Assembly: GCA_905116865.2 (NCBI GenBank)
Contig: CAJHNH020001580.1
Coordinates: forward strand, 292,001-356,000
Origin: Candidula unifasciata
Taxonomy: Eukaryota; Mollusca; Gastropoda; Stylommatophora; Geomitridae
Direction of reading: 5' to 3'
DNA: 64,000 nt
The position numbers and the translations under genes were made by a program. The notes beneath the pieces were generated by a model. That model had not been told where the DNA came from. It saw only the letters and a list, made by a program, of their open reading frames with translations, and made no database searches. Of the stretch, positions 1-11,214 are shown piece by piece (positions within the stretch are counted from its first letter, which is position 1; each line of letters opens with the position of its first letter).

Positions 1-59
1 TATACCACCATTTTGGCTTTATATCAATGTTTTTGTGTGTTTTTTTTTTTTTAAGGTTT

Positions 60-338
60 TAAACAATGGATCAACATCATGGCACACGGGTAGTAACCCA
101 TAAGTGCTCTGTTCTTCTTCTAACTCAGGTCTGAGTCTGAAGAAGCTCAGCACAGTGCACAGGCTCTGTAGCACCGGCAAGGATCCTGAAATACTTTGGG
201 TAGATTTTTAACTCCAAATTTTGCCCGGTGAATTACTAGAAATCTAAGTCCACGTGAAAAAATCCTAGCCCTTACAGGGGATTGAACCCGGAACCTCTAG
301 CAGACACCATGCCTTGAGACCACGCAGCCCCCTGGATT
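60..338 (-). mobile_element. tRNA-derived SINE, family 3
   Basis: On the minus strand: A-box-like TGGTCTCAAGG, then B-box GGTTCAATCC, then a body shared with the copy at 20485-20800 (ACGTGGACTT, AATTTGGAGTT, TTTCAGGATCCT, CTTCTTCAGACTCAG). The box spacing fits RNA polymerase III promoters of tRNA-derived SINEs. Confidence 0.7.
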
Positions 339-360
339 TCTGATCTATACTGATAAATAA

Positions 361-620
361 AAGAAATGCCTGGACAACGACTGGTGTCAACAGTTATAAG
401 ACAAAGATGTCACTACAGTGACTATATCTTGAGAAGTGAGCAGAAAATCACCAAACAGGCAGTGAAATGGGAAATAAATGGGTTGAGGAAACAGGGACTC
501 TAAGAGAAACCCAAAAATGGAAGTTGATGAAAGAGGCCAAAGGTGCTGTTTTGGAGTCCACCCATGATTCTGAAAGGATAAATTGAAAATGGATGAATAC
601 ACTTTGATCCTTACATGATG
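361..620 (+). mobile_element. LINE 3'-end fragment (RT C-terminal region), family 5
   Basis: Degenerate frames read like the end of a LINE reverse transcriptase: ILRSEQKITKQAVKW and KQGL.ETQKWKLMKEAKGA. The same region is at 21950-22130. Its first 50 bases are the single-copy equivalent of the 52-bp unit tandemly repeated at 21383-21955. Confidence 0.55.
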
Positions 621-624
621 TACT

Positions 625-736
625 GACCTGGGCTCTCATGCTGATCCAGCCTAAAATGGAAATGTCCTGGAAAATAAAGGTGGTTGGTATGATTCTGATC
701 ACACTGCCTATTGAATGCCAAATGGTCTATAAGATT
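625..736 (+). mobile_element. Partial SINE, family 2
   Basis: Contains CTGGGCTCTCATGCTGATCC, CAGCCTAAAATGG and TGGTCTATAAGATTATAGG, matching the middle and 3' part of the tRNA-derived family best seen at 44250-44515. The tRNA-like head is missing. Confidence 0.5.
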
Positions 737-2935
737 ATAGGGGGTAGAGTCATGTGACTGAAGATGTGAACAGGGTCTTTAACAGATGAGAATGTGTGGT
801 GTAGGGGGTAGAGTCATGTGACTGAAGATGTGAACAGGGTCTTTAACAGATGAGAATGTGTGGTGTAGGGGGTAGAGTCATGTGACTGAAGATGTGAACA
901 GGGTCTTTAACAGATGAGAATGTGGTGTAGGGGGTAGAGTCATGTGACTGAAGATGTGAACAGGGTCTTTAACAGATGAGAATGTGGTGTAGGGGGTAGA
1001 GTCATGTGACTGAAGATGTGAACAGGGTCTTTAACAGATGAGAATGTGTGGTGTAGGGGGTAGAGTCATGTGACTGAAGATGTGAACGGGGTCTTTAACA
1101 GATGAGAATGTGGTGTAGGGGGCAGAGTCATGTGACTGAAGATGTGAACAGGGTCTTTAACAGATGAGAATGTGGTGTAGGGGGTAGAGTCATGTGACTG
1201 AAGATGTGAACAGGGTCTTTAACAGATGAGAATGTGTGGTGTAGGGGGTAGAATCATGTGACTGAAGATGTGAACGGGGTCTTTAACAGATGAGAATGTG
1301 GTGTAGGGGGTAGAGTCATGTGACTGAAGATGTGAACGGGGTCTTTAACAGATGAGAATGTGGTGTAGGGGGTAGAGTCATGTGACTGAAGATGTGAACG
1401 GGATCTTTAACAGATGAGAACGTGTGGTGTAGGGGGTAGAGTCATGTGACTGAAGATGTGAACAGGGTCTTTAACAGATGAGAATGTGGTGTAGGGGGCA
1501 GAGTCATGTGACTGAAGATGTGAACGGGGTCTTTAACAGATGAGAATGTGGTGTAGGGGGTAGAGTCATGTGACTGAAGATGTGAACGGGATCTTTAACA
1601 GATGAGAATGTGCGGTGTAGGGGGTAGAGTCATGTGACTGAAGATGTGAACGGGGTCTTTAACAGATGAGAATGTGTGGTGTAGGGGGTAGAGTCATGTG
1701 ACTGAAGATGTGAACAGGGTCTTTAACAGATGAGAATGTGGTGTAGGGGGTAGAGTCATGTGACTGAAGATGTGAACGGGGTCTTTAACAGATGAGAATG
1801 TGGTGTAGGGGGTAGAGTCATGTGACTGAAGATGTGAACGGGGTCTTTAACAGATGAGAATGTGGTGTAGGGGGTAGAGTCATGTGACTGAAGATGTGAA
1901 CGGGGTCTTTAACAGATGAGAATGTGGTGTAGGGGGTAGAGTCATGTGACTGAAGATGTGAACGGGGTCTTTAACAGATGAGAATGTGGTGTAGGGGGTA
2001 GAGTCATGTGACTGAAGATGTGAACGGGGTCTTTAACAGATGAGAATGTGGTGTAGGTGGTAGAGTCATGTGACTGAAGATGTGAACAGGGTCTTTAACA
2101 GATGAGAATGTGGTGTAGGGGGCAGAGTCATGTGACTGAAGATGTGAACGGGGTCTTTAACAGATGAGAATGTGTGGTGTAGGGGGCAGAGTCATGTGAC
2201 TGAAGATGTGAACGGGATCTTTAACAGATGAGAATGTGGTGTAGGGGGTAGAGTCATGTGACTGAAGATGTGAACGGGATCTTTAACAGATGAGAATGTG
2301 GTGTAGGGGGTAGAGTCATGTGACTGAAGATGTGAACGGGGTCTTTAACAGATGAGAATGTGTGGTGTAGGGGGCAGTCATGTGACAGAAGATGTGAACA
2401 GGGTCTTTAACAGATGAGAATGTGTGGTGTAGGGGGTAGAGTCATATGACTGAAGATGTGAACAGGGTCTTTAACAGATGAGAATGTGGTGTAGGGGGTA
2501 GAGTCATGTGACTGAAGATGTGAACGAGGTCTTTAACAGATGAGAATGTGGTGTAGGGGGCAGAGTCATGTGACTGAAGATGTGAACAGGGTCTTTAACA
2601 GATGAGAATGTGGTGTAGGGGGTAGAGTCATGTGACTGAAGATGTGAACAGGGTCTTTAACAGATGAGAATGTGTGGTGTAGGGGGCAGAGTCATGTGAC
2701 TGAAGATGTGAACGGGGTCTTTAACATATGAGAATGTGGTGTAGGGGGTAGAGTCATGTGACTGAAGATGTGAACAGAGTCTTTAACAGATGAGAATGTG
2801 GTGTAGGGGGTAGAGTCATGTGACTGAAGATGTGAACGGGGTCTTTAACAGATGAGAATGTGGTGTAGGGGGTAGAGTCATGTGACTGAAGATGTGAACG
2901 GGGTCTTTAACAGATGAGAATGTGTGGTGTAGAAA
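737..2935. repeat. Satellite, 62/64-bp unit, about 35 copies
   Basis: Unit beginning TAGGGGGTAGAGTCATGTGA and ending TTAACAGATGAGAATGTG(TG)GTG. Copies are 62 or 64 bp depending on one extra TG. A few substitutions recur (GAACAGGG or GAACGGGG, GTAGAG or GCAGAG). No open frame of interest is present. Confidence 0.95.
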
Positions 2936-2960
2936 AATATATATTTTAAAAATATTAAAA

Positions 2961-3213
2961 AGTAAAGACCCTTTTCCACACATTTGGCGTATGGGGTATT
3001 TAGGGCTAGACCTATATTTTATAGACCAATCAGCACAAGATGGGTGATGTGTCAGCATCACGCCGGCCGCCTCTACTTCCCAGGACTGCACCCAGTACCC
3101 ACTCAAGGCTGGGTCGACCTGGGTGCCAAGGTCATTTTTGAAAAAAAGTCAGCTCCTCCAGCAAGCGAACCCACGACCTTTCGATACGCGGCGAGTGTTT
3201 AGCCACCGCAACT
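2961..3213 (-). mobile_element. tRNA-derived SINE, family 2
   Basis: Reads on the minus strand from a tRNA-like head (TGGCTAAACACTCGCC, then GGTCGTGGGTTCG) through GACCCAGCCTTGAGTGGGTA and TGGGAAGTAGAGGCGGCC to the family 3' end (GTGTGGAAAAGGGTCTTTACT). Confidence 0.75.
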
Positions 3214-3282
3214 CCAAAGATATATATTTGTCGTAGTATATTTACATCTAGGCAGGCCAAACAATTTCTTAAGGCCTCAGAG

Positions 3283-3640
3283 ATGTGGTTTTACAGAAAA
3301 ATCCTTAGAATACATTGGACAGCCAAAAAGAGCAACCAAGAAGTTTTGAAAGAGGCGGGAGCCCGGAGACAACTTATCACAGACATCAGAAGGAGACAAT
3401 CATCATTTTTCGGCCATGTTATGAGAAGAGGGAAAATAGAACATGTGGTGACCACTGGAAAGATCTGTGGAAGGAAGGATAGAGGAAGACAGCGAGAGAA
3501 GATGCTTGACAGTCTTGTTGCATGGCATGGAGGTGTGTCGGCACACAAACTGATACATGCTGTAGGAGATTGTGGATTATGGAGAGGCATGATCGCCCAC
3601 GCCAGTCGGCAAGGCACCTGATGATGATGATGATATATAT
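3283..3640 (+). mobile_element. LINE 3' end, RTE-like (RT C terminus and tail)
   Basis: An open stretch of 112 codons reads [20 protein letters not shown], then [20 protein letters not shown] and [20 protein letters not shown], the usual end of an APE-type LINE ORF. It finishes with a (GAT)n tail before the TA microsatellite. Related tails are at 18200-18497, 19235-19430, 32690-32775 (minus) and 46890-47065. Confidence 0.75.
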
Positions 3641-3689
3641 CTGTGTGTGTGTGTTGTGTTTGTGTAGGTACATGCCTGTATGTGTGTGC

Positions 3690-3836
<147 letters not shown>

Positions 3837-3845
3837 GAAAGAGAA

Positions 3846-3881
3846 AGAAAGACAGACAGGCAGGCAGGTAGGTAGGCAGGC

Positions 3882-3916
<35 letters not shown>

Positions 3917-3917
3917 G
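3846..3917. repeat. (CAGG/CAGA)n microsatellite
   Basis: Tetranucleotide run with CAGG/TAGG units giving way to about eleven CAGA units. Confidence 0.95.
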
Positions 3918-4286
3918 ATATATATAGATAAAATGAGAGAGGTAAACTTTTCAAAAGCAATCATATTCTATGAATCTATTACTATTCAAAATAAAATAAA
4001 AAAAAGATTCTTTTTGTATGACAACAAATGTTCCCTCAGGAAGTTTAATAAAGCTGGTTAATATAGATAAAATCATGTCAAAGTTTTGTAAACAAAAGAC
4101 AATCATCATGTTTCAACTAAATAAATATTTTTAATATAAAACATGTTCAAAGAAGCAGTATATATATACATCAGAAAAATCATTCAGAATATATATTATT
4201 ATAAGTAGCAACAAGCAATGTGCACAGACGTACATAATGAAGCAAACAAATGCACTAGGTCCACAGTTTATGAAAGTGGAACTAAA

Positions 4287-4485
4287 GGACGTTTTTTTTA
4301 CACCAGTGATGCCCGTCCACATCATGCCAGCCACCTTTACTTCCAAAGATCTTGTCTGGTACCAGTTTTAGGTTGGATTGACCTGAGAGCAAAGGTGAAT
4401 TTTTTGACCCCCAAATTAGTCTGGTGCAGATGTAAACCCAAGACCTTTAGGCCAGCAGGCAAGTGCCTAGGCTACCGCTGCTCCA
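4287..4485 (-). mobile_element. tRNA-derived SINE, family 2
   Basis: The minus strand carries the tRNA-like head (GCGGTAGCCTAGGCACTTG and AAGGTCTTGGGTTTA) and the body CAATCCAACCTAAAACTGGT and GGAAGTAAAGGTGGCTGGCA. The 3' end is truncated at about 4287. Confidence 0.7.
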
Positions 4486-4522
4486 GACCACAGATGGCAC
4501 TCTTACTAGATTAGTTAGTTAG

Positions 4523-5325
4523 TTAGTTAGTCTTTCCTCTTGTGTCGAGTGCGGCACATAGGGCAGAGGTCATGACTCTCCATGTATGGCGGTTCGTTGC
4601 AATCTGTTGTAGGTCTTGGTTGTTTGAGTGGCCCATGAGCGAGCCTTCCCTGATGATAGTTCTACTTAGGGTTTCCCTTGGTCTTCCACGAGATCTTTTC
4701 CCCTGTGGTGTCCAAATGAGGGCTTGGTAAGGAAGTCTTGATTTATCCATTCTAAGGGCGTGGCCAACATAGTTCCAGCGGCGTTTTTGTATAAAATTAG
4801 ACACACACTCTTGCCTGGATTCTTGCCTTATTTGTGTATTGGTTTGGAAATCTAACAATTTGAAATTTAGCATTCTTCTAAGGCATTTATTTTCGAAACT
4901 GTCTAATTTTGTGTCTAGAGTTTTCGTTGATTTCCAGCTCTCGCATCCATAGGTTAGTACTGGAATCACACAAGAATTGAAGATCTTGAGTTTTGTGTGT
5001 TTGCTAAATGTCTTTGATTTCCAGATGTTGGACAGTTTATTGAAGGCACTAGATGCCAGTGCTATTCTAAATGGTATTTCTGGTGCGGTATCTCCTGTAG
5101 ATGACATCTTGCTCCCTAGATAAGTGAAACTGTTGACTTTTTCAAGGCTGTTGTTGTTCAGCGTGATATCAACTGAACTGTTGGTAAGGTCTAGAATTTT
5201 TGTTCTTGCGGTGTTAATTTGGAGTCTAATTTGTTCTGAAAAATTCTGGAGTCGATTGATTTTTTCTTGGGCGTCTGTGTGTTCTGAACTCAGGAGTGCT
5301 GTCGTCGGCGAAGTCTAGGTCTTCT
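4523..5325 (-). mobile_element. LINE fragment: RT palm end to C terminus
   Basis: The minus strand first shows DLDFADDS (the [FY]ADD catalytic motif, about 5315), then about 190 open codons with KLSNIWKSKTFSKHTKLKIF, CVIPVLTYGCESWKS, RRWNYVGHALRMD and GKRSRGRPRETLSR. This is the usual thumb/C-terminal region of APE-type LINE reverse transcriptases. A (TAGT)n-like simple tract (4512-4530) forms the 3' end. The 5' part of the element is missing. Confidence 0.85.
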
Positions 5326-5450
5326 TCTTACTAGATGGCCAAACCATTTTATTCTCTGGCTTGCAATGTAATTGAGGCACAGTATGGTTCCAACCTTCTC
5401 TCTGATGCTGGTATTCGTGTGCTGCCTCTTCTGATGACCTTTCAAGTTGA
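5326..5450 (-). mobile_element. LINE 3' fragment, family 9
   Basis: Shares CTAGATGGCCAAACCATTTT, ATGTAAT and GATGCTGGTATTCGTG with the LINE ends at 51560-52346 and 63540-63850, in the same orientation. Confidence 0.5.
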
Positions 5451-6382
5451 ATAAATAATTTTAAAAATGTTTCAATAATATTGTGTGCTGAATACTGATT
5501 CCTGCAGGACTGAGCTAAAAAGTGTAAATGAAATGAAACTATCAGCAGCGGATGGTTTGGTCACTGAAGCAAGATTTTATAGCAGTAACTGAGATATTGC
5601 TAACAGCTTGGTGGTCAGAACATTTTTTTTTTTTTTGGTTTATATTTATCCCTAAATTTTTTTTTAAACATCTTCATACCTATTTCATTTCATTATATCG
5701 CCCTAAGTGTCTATATTTGTCTATCTATTACATATTACTTGTTTTTATGTTGCCCTTAGTTGTCTACACACTCTGTTTTCTTGTCCATTTAGTTTTCCAG
5801 TCACAGATTCTGTTGTACTTAGTACCTGTTGATAAAGACTTTGGTCTTAACGTTCAGGTGTGTTTGTGAGTATCCTTTCCACTCACTTCATTGAGCTTCC
5901 TATTAAGTGAATCTTGTGTTTACCATTCTGAGATTTATTTCTTCTTGGACTTAGTCTGAAGACATACAAATTTCTCAGTCAGGCTACAACGTGCACAAAA
6001 CAATTTACACAAAAAACTCCACACGTCAGTGTCTGCTGTTCTCTGAAACATATATAATAATAAACGGTGAATAAAATTGTTACTGAACATTCAAAGTGGA
6101 GTAGCAGATTTAATAAAGCAATTATCTAAATAAACAAACAAACAATTGTGACCCAAGCTTTGAGCTTTCATGGGCACAACATGTGACAGATCCACACCTG
6201 TAGGCTTTAAAACAAATGGCAACAGCAGCAAAGCTTGAACACTAAATCTTGTACTTTCTCCACGTCTGTAGACAATTTTGTGGAATGATTATGGCTTTGG
6301 CACTGTCAAAGAAAATATGTACAGATTCTGCAAACACATGCAGACACTGCAGGAGAAAAAAAAAAAAACCTGTATAATATTT
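5451..6382. other. No feature recognised
   Basis: AT-rich spacer. A 105-codon open frame (5552-5869) is rich in Phe, Leu and Tyr, has low complexity, and has no recognisable domain or start context. I do not call it a gene. Confidence 0.5.
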
Positions 6383-6620
6383 TAGGACTTTTTTTTAACA
6401 CCAGTAGTGCATCTGGTATATGATGCCAGAGTCATATTTGTATAGATCAACCTGCACTTGGTGGGTGTTGTCAGCATCCTGTCAGCCATATTTACCTCCC
6501 AGGACATTTCCTGATACCCATTCTAGGCCAAACTGACCTGGAAGCCAAGGTCAGTTTTGAAAAACTGACTCAATGTAGATTTGAACCACATTCTAAGAGC
6601 CAGCAGACAAGCATTATTTT
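6383..6620 (-). mobile_element. tRNA-derived SINE, family 2 (diverged)
   Basis: Runs from a TTTTTTTAACACCAG end through ATAGATCAACCTGCACTTGG, GCCATATTTACCTCCCAGGA and GAAGCCAAGGTCAGTTTTGA to a degraded tRNA-like head at about 6610. Confidence 0.65.
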
Positions 6621-6720
6621 TAAAAAATCCAATAATAAATGTCTACAGATCTCAAGGGATGAATACAAGAATAAAACTAAATGTCTACAGATCTCAAGGG
6701 AAGTAATAAGTAACGAAATC

Positions 6721-6850
6721 AGAAGACTGGTACCATTAGTATTGGAACTCTGCGCTGGCTGTTGAACATGGGGACGGAGCGCTTGTGGTGATGCCCCGAG
6801 TGCTGTGGTGATGCCCCGAGTGCTGTGATGTCAATTCTTGACTCAACTCA
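6721..6850 (+). mobile_element. Jockey-like LINE 3' end (5'-truncated)
   Basis: Reads GTISIGTLRWLLNMGTER and then PECCDV, the same C terminus as the longer copy at 16765-17957. An 18-bp stretch around GATGCCCCGAGTGCTGT is duplicated inside it. It is flanked by two or three copies of a CTACAGATCTCAAGGG-containing direct repeat (6640-6910). Confidence 0.7.
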
Positions 6851-7107
6851 AGGGATAAATACAAGCATAACACTAAAAGTTTACAGATCTCACTCAAGGG
6901 ATGAACAAAAGTTACCTTACCTTCTAAAATGACACAAGGCACCCAACAAACAAAAACAAGGTGTCCATTAGCATTCACTGATTACAACAGCAAACTATGG
7001 TTTGTGGCAGCAGTAGTTTCAGTGTCCTGTGCGATGGCTGTGCCTGCCATTTCATGTGTCCATGTCGGTCAAGTCTCAACATGTGTGTTGTGTTTATGTG
7101 AGGAAAA

Positions 7108-7793
7108 CAAACATCTTTTGAGAGCACTAGTGTTCTTATCTTTTGAGAGCACTAGTGTTCTTATCTTTTGAGAGCACTAGTGTTCTTATCTTTTGAGAGC
7201 ACTAGTATTCTTATCTTTTGAGAGCACTAGTGTTCTTATCTTTTGAGAGCACTAGTATTCATATCTTTTGAGAGCACTAGTATTCATATCTTTTGAGAGC
7301 ACTAGTATTCATATCTTTTGAGAGCACTAGTGTTCTTATCTTTTGAGAGCACTAGTATTCTTATCTTTTGAGAGCACTAGTATTCATATCTTTTGAGAGC
7401 ACTAGTATTCTTATCTTTTGAGAGCACTAGTGTTCTTATCTTTTGAGAGCACTAGTATTCATATCTTTTGAGAGCACTAGTATTCATATCTTTTGAGAGC
7501 ACTAGTATTCATATCTTTTGAGAGCACAGTGTTCTTATCTTTTGAGAGCACTAGTGTTCTTATCTTTTGAGAGCACTAGTATTCTTATCTTTTGAGAGCA
7601 CTAGTGTTCTTATCTTTTGAGAGCACTAGTATTCATATCTTTTGAGAGCACTAGTATTCTTATCTTCTGAGAGCACTAGTATTCTTATCTTTCGAGAGCA
7701 CTAGTATTCTTATCTTTTGAGAGCACTAGTATTCTTATCTTTTGAGAGCACTAGTATTCTTATCTTTCGAGAGCACTAGTATTCATATCTTTT
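7108..7793. repeat. Tandem repeat, 25-bp unit, about 27 copies
   Basis: Unit TTTTGAGAGCACTAGTRTTC followed by WTATC. Variants alternate between GTGTTCTT, GTATTCTT and GTATTCAT. One copy has lost two bases near 7525. Confidence 0.95.
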
Positions 7794-7884
7794 GAGACAT
7801 CAAGGCCCCACTACTGATGTCATCTGATCTTACCTCGGCACAAATTCAGAGATTACATCTGCTTAAGTGTGTATACACTTTGAG

Positions 7885-8045
7885 AGGGGTGGAGGGGGCA
7901 GCCTGTATAATGTATATTTCTAAGAGCTTTGTAATGCCAGGGTGTGGGGTTCGATCCCAGCCACGCACAGTTTGTCTTGCGTTGTTTTTGACTGTGGTTC
8001 AGAGAGCTGACCGTTCAGTAAATGGCAAACTACTGGATGTAAAAT
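7885..8045 (+). mobile_element. SINE, family 1 (5' part)
   Basis: Contains the B-box region GGGGTTCGATCCCAGCCACG and the body TTGCGTTG and GGCAAACTACTGGATGTAAA, shared with the fuller copy at 56030-56240. The A-box side is degraded. Confidence 0.6.
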
Positions 8046-8104
8046 TTTAAACAAATAAAGAACATTAATATATGAGCAATTTTAGTTAACCCTGTCGCTA
8101 AAAT

Positions 8105-8255
8105 CTGCTGGTTCCTTGCTTCTCAGGCAGATGCACTTCAACTTTGAAGGAAACACCCCTAATCAGTCGACTCTTATGACATGCTCAGGGAAAAGGGTGG
8201 TTGAAGGGGTGGGGGGGTCTTTTCTTGTTCCGTCTACAAATAAGGCCTGGAACAC
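8105..8255 (+). mobile_element. Interspersed repeat, family 4
   Basis: Shares CTGGTTCCTTGC, AGGCAGATGCACTTC and TAGTC/CAGTCGA blocks with copies at 20880, 22380, 40430, 45625 and 63095. No tRNA-like boxes are seen. Confidence 0.5.
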
Positions 8256-8539
8256 ACAGGGAGTATACAACGAGCAAAACCAACAAATTATTCAGACACC
8301 GGAGAAATGCACTAAAAGGATATATATATATATATAAGGCAATAAATAAATCTTTACCCTCATTTACAGTATCCTTGGGATTAAACTACCACAACAAACA
8401 ATAACCAAAGTTTACACACACAAAACAACACAGCATCATATGATAACAGCACAGCAATGTGTACAAGGGAAAACACAAGATCAAGTGAAGGACACTTTTT
8501 GCGCCTTCAGGCATATAGGCCTCTACTTATATATTATGC

Positions 8540-8645
8540 CTGGCTCACTAGCATAGTTGGTTAAACCTGACTTCGCGGTGACCGGGTGATAAACTCCTAG
8601 TGGTCCGGATAAACGCTCGGGGGTTGGCAGAAAAGCCACATTTCT
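8540..8645 (+). mobile_element. Possible tRNA-derived SINE, family 6
   Basis: AGCATAGTTGGTTAAACCTG resembles an A-box region, and the downstream GTGACCGGGTG and CGCTCGG blocks resemble 55090-55235. Only two copies were noticed. Confidence 0.35.
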
Positions 8646-8734
8646 CCCAGATTTACTGTATCTATCATGGAATCAAGGCCGAAGGGTTGCGATATCCATT
8701 GTATCAAGCCAAAGGATTAACAAAACTCATGGTT

Positions 8735-8945
8735 TCTGGATATTTAAAAAAAAACACTTTACGGACCAATCGGCACTTGGTGGGTGATGTGGTCAGTATT
8801 ATGCCAGCCACCTTTACTTCCCAGGACTCCACCTGGTACCCATGGAGCCAAGGACACTTTTGAAACAAGTCCGGGATTGTCAGGACCCAAACCTACGACT
8901 TTCTGTTCCGCAGGTGAGCATCTAGCGACTATACCACGGTGGTTA
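8735..8945 (-). mobile_element. tRNA-derived SINE, family 2
   Basis: The minus strand carries CACCGTGGTATAGTCGCTAG, AGGTTTGGGTCC, TGGCTCCATGGGTACC and CTGGGAAGTAAAGGTGGCTG. It lies directly before the 24/25-bp array. Confidence 0.75.
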
Positions 8946-8971
8946 ATCCATAATTTATAAAAGTAATGACG

Positions 8972-10308
8972 AAACAGGAGTGATTGCAAACAACACTATC
9001 AGAAGTGACTGCAGACAAACTATCAGGAGTGATTGCAAACAACACTATCAGGAGTGACTGCAGACAAACTATCAGAAGTGATTGCAAACAACACTATCAG
9101 GAGTGACTGCAAACAAACCATCAGAAGTGATTGCAGACAACACTATCAGGAGTGACTGCAGACAAACTATCAGGAGTGATTGCAAACAACACTATCAGGA
9201 GAGATTGCAGACAAACTATCAGGAGTGATTGCAAACAACACTATCAGGAGTGACTGCATACAAACTATCAGGAGTGATTGCAAACAACACTATCAGGAGT
9301 GATTGCAGACAAACTATCAGAAGTGATTGCAAACAACACTATCAGGAGTGACTGCAGACAAACTATCAGGAGTGATTGCAAACAACACTATCAGGAGTGA
9401 CTGCAGACAAACTATCAGGAGTGACTGCAGACAAACTATCAGGAGTGATTGCAAACAACACTATCAGGAGTGACTGCAGACAAACTATCAGGAGTGATTG
9501 CAAACAACACTATCAGGAGTGACTGCAGACAAACTATCAGAAGTGATTGCAAACAACACTATCAGGAGTGATTGCAGACAAACTATCAGGAGTGACTGCA
9601 GACAAACTATCAGAAGTGATTGCAAACAACACTATCAGGAGAGATTGCAGACAAACTATCAGGAGTGATTGCAGACAAACTATCAGGAGAGATTGCAGAC
9701 AAACTATCAGGAGAGATTGCAGACAAACTATCAGGAGAGATTGCAGACAAACTATCAGGAGAGATTGCAGACAAACTATCAGGAGTGATTGCAAACAAAC
9801 TATCAGGAGTGATTGCAAACAAACTATCAGGAGTGACTGCAGACAAACTATCAGGAGTGACTGCAGACAAACTATCAGAAGTGACTGCAGACAAACTATC
9901 AGGAGTGACTGCAAACAAACTATCAGGAGTGACTGCAGACAAACTATCAGGAGTGACTGCAGACAAACTATCAGGAGTGACTGCAGACAAACCATCAGGA
10001 GTGACTGCAGACAAACTATCAGGAGTGACTGTAGACAAACTATCAGGAGTGACTGCAGACAAACTATCAGGAGTGACTGCAGACAAACTATCAGGAGTGA
10101 CTGCAGACAAACTATCAGGAGTGACTGCAGACAAACCATCAGGAGTGACTGCAGACAAACTATCAGGAGTGACTGCAGACAAACTATCAGGAGTGACTGC
10201 AGACAAACCATCAGGAGTGACTGTAGACAAACTATCAGGAGTGACTGCAGACAAACTATTAGGAGTGACTGCAGACAAACTATTAGGAGTGACTGCAGAC
10301 AAACTATG
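8972..10308. repeat. Tandem repeat, 24/25-bp unit, about 55 copies
   Basis: Two related units: GAGTGATTGCAAACAACACT followed by ATCAG (25 bp), mixed with 24-bp units in the left half, and GAGTGACTGCAGACAAACTA followed by TCAG (24 bp) almost alone in the right half. Because 24 is divisible by three, long frames stay open on both strands in the right half (repeating TADKLSGV). This is a by-product, not a gene. Confidence 0.95.
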
Positions 10309-10309
10309 A

Positions 10310-11210
10310 TCAGGATAATCACAATGAGGTCCCTATTCCAGTCTCTATCAATTTCAATAGTTGTGAACACCAAGACAAACTCTGCCTATCTGTCACTGCA
10401 ATAAAATCTTGCTCCAGGGATCAAATAACAAATCTCCTCTTGGAAAAATACCTCATTCATAAGTTAGTTCTCAGCCCTGCAGGCATCAGGGTAAAGCACA
10501 CCTTCATTTATTTTTGTTAGATGTCTATTTATTTTTCATGTTCCCAATTCAATCATTCTTGTTTCCTTTCAGAATAGCTATTCCTGTATGTAGTTTTTCA
10601 CATTTCCTTTCTATGTGAACTTCTCATTTGTTTGTTCCTGTAATAATCGATAATGAATAGTCAAAATGTAAGGTTACATGTGTGTTTGTCTTTTCCTTTC
10701 CCTGTGTTAAGCTGAGCAATTATTATTTGTGATGTATTAATTTACTTATTTTAAAAAGTAGTATTGTCAAGGTGATTCAGACAAACAGGCAAACCTCTTA
10801 TTTTCTTACTGAAATGTACTCACAATTCCATCATAATGCTATTTTTAACAAAAAGAATGCCATTTGTGGATGTCCTTCGCTGCCAACAAAAATACAAGTT
10901 TAAATGGAAAATCTACAAATGTAATGCAGAAAACACACAACTACTTTTGCTTCAATAAAGAATGTCCTGGTAAAAAAAGAAATGGAATAAACAGTTTTGA
11001 TGAACCAACACAGAAAGTCAGTGTAATAGCAATACATAGGTTAGACAAATCTTATTAATTATTATTTATATATTAAATACCCTTATCTTTTGGGTACCAT
11101 AAATAAAATAAAAATTTTAAGAACAGTCACATGTATGTTTGTTACTGATGATCTTAAAATGTTAGTTCTTGTAAATGTACTGGTAAAGAGATGTCTCTAT
11201 AGTCTGTTCT
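10310..11210. other. No feature recognised
   Basis: AT-rich spacer between two satellites. No conserved coding segment, SINE head or LINE motif was seen. Confidence 0.5.
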
Positions 11211-11214
11211 TGCA

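Noticed and set aside
737..2935. CRISPR-like regular repeat
   Set aside because: Units are contiguous with no unique spacers, and the host is an animal. It is a satellite. The same applies to the arrays at 7108, 37966 and 48425.
5552..5869. 105-codon hydrophobic frame that could be a membrane protein
   Set aside because: Composition follows the T-rich base content. No signal, start context or family similarity was seen.
8545..8640. A functional tRNA gene
   Set aside because: Only A/B-box-like blocks are present. A cloverleaf cannot be folded from it, and related copies elsewhere point to a SINE. No true tRNA or rRNA gene was found in the window.
9537..10404. Open frames of 230-285 codons on both strands
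   Set aside because: By-products of the 24-bp tandem unit (TADKLSGV, RQTIRSDC, SLLIVCLQ). Four overlapping frames on two strands cannot all be genes and none has a domain.
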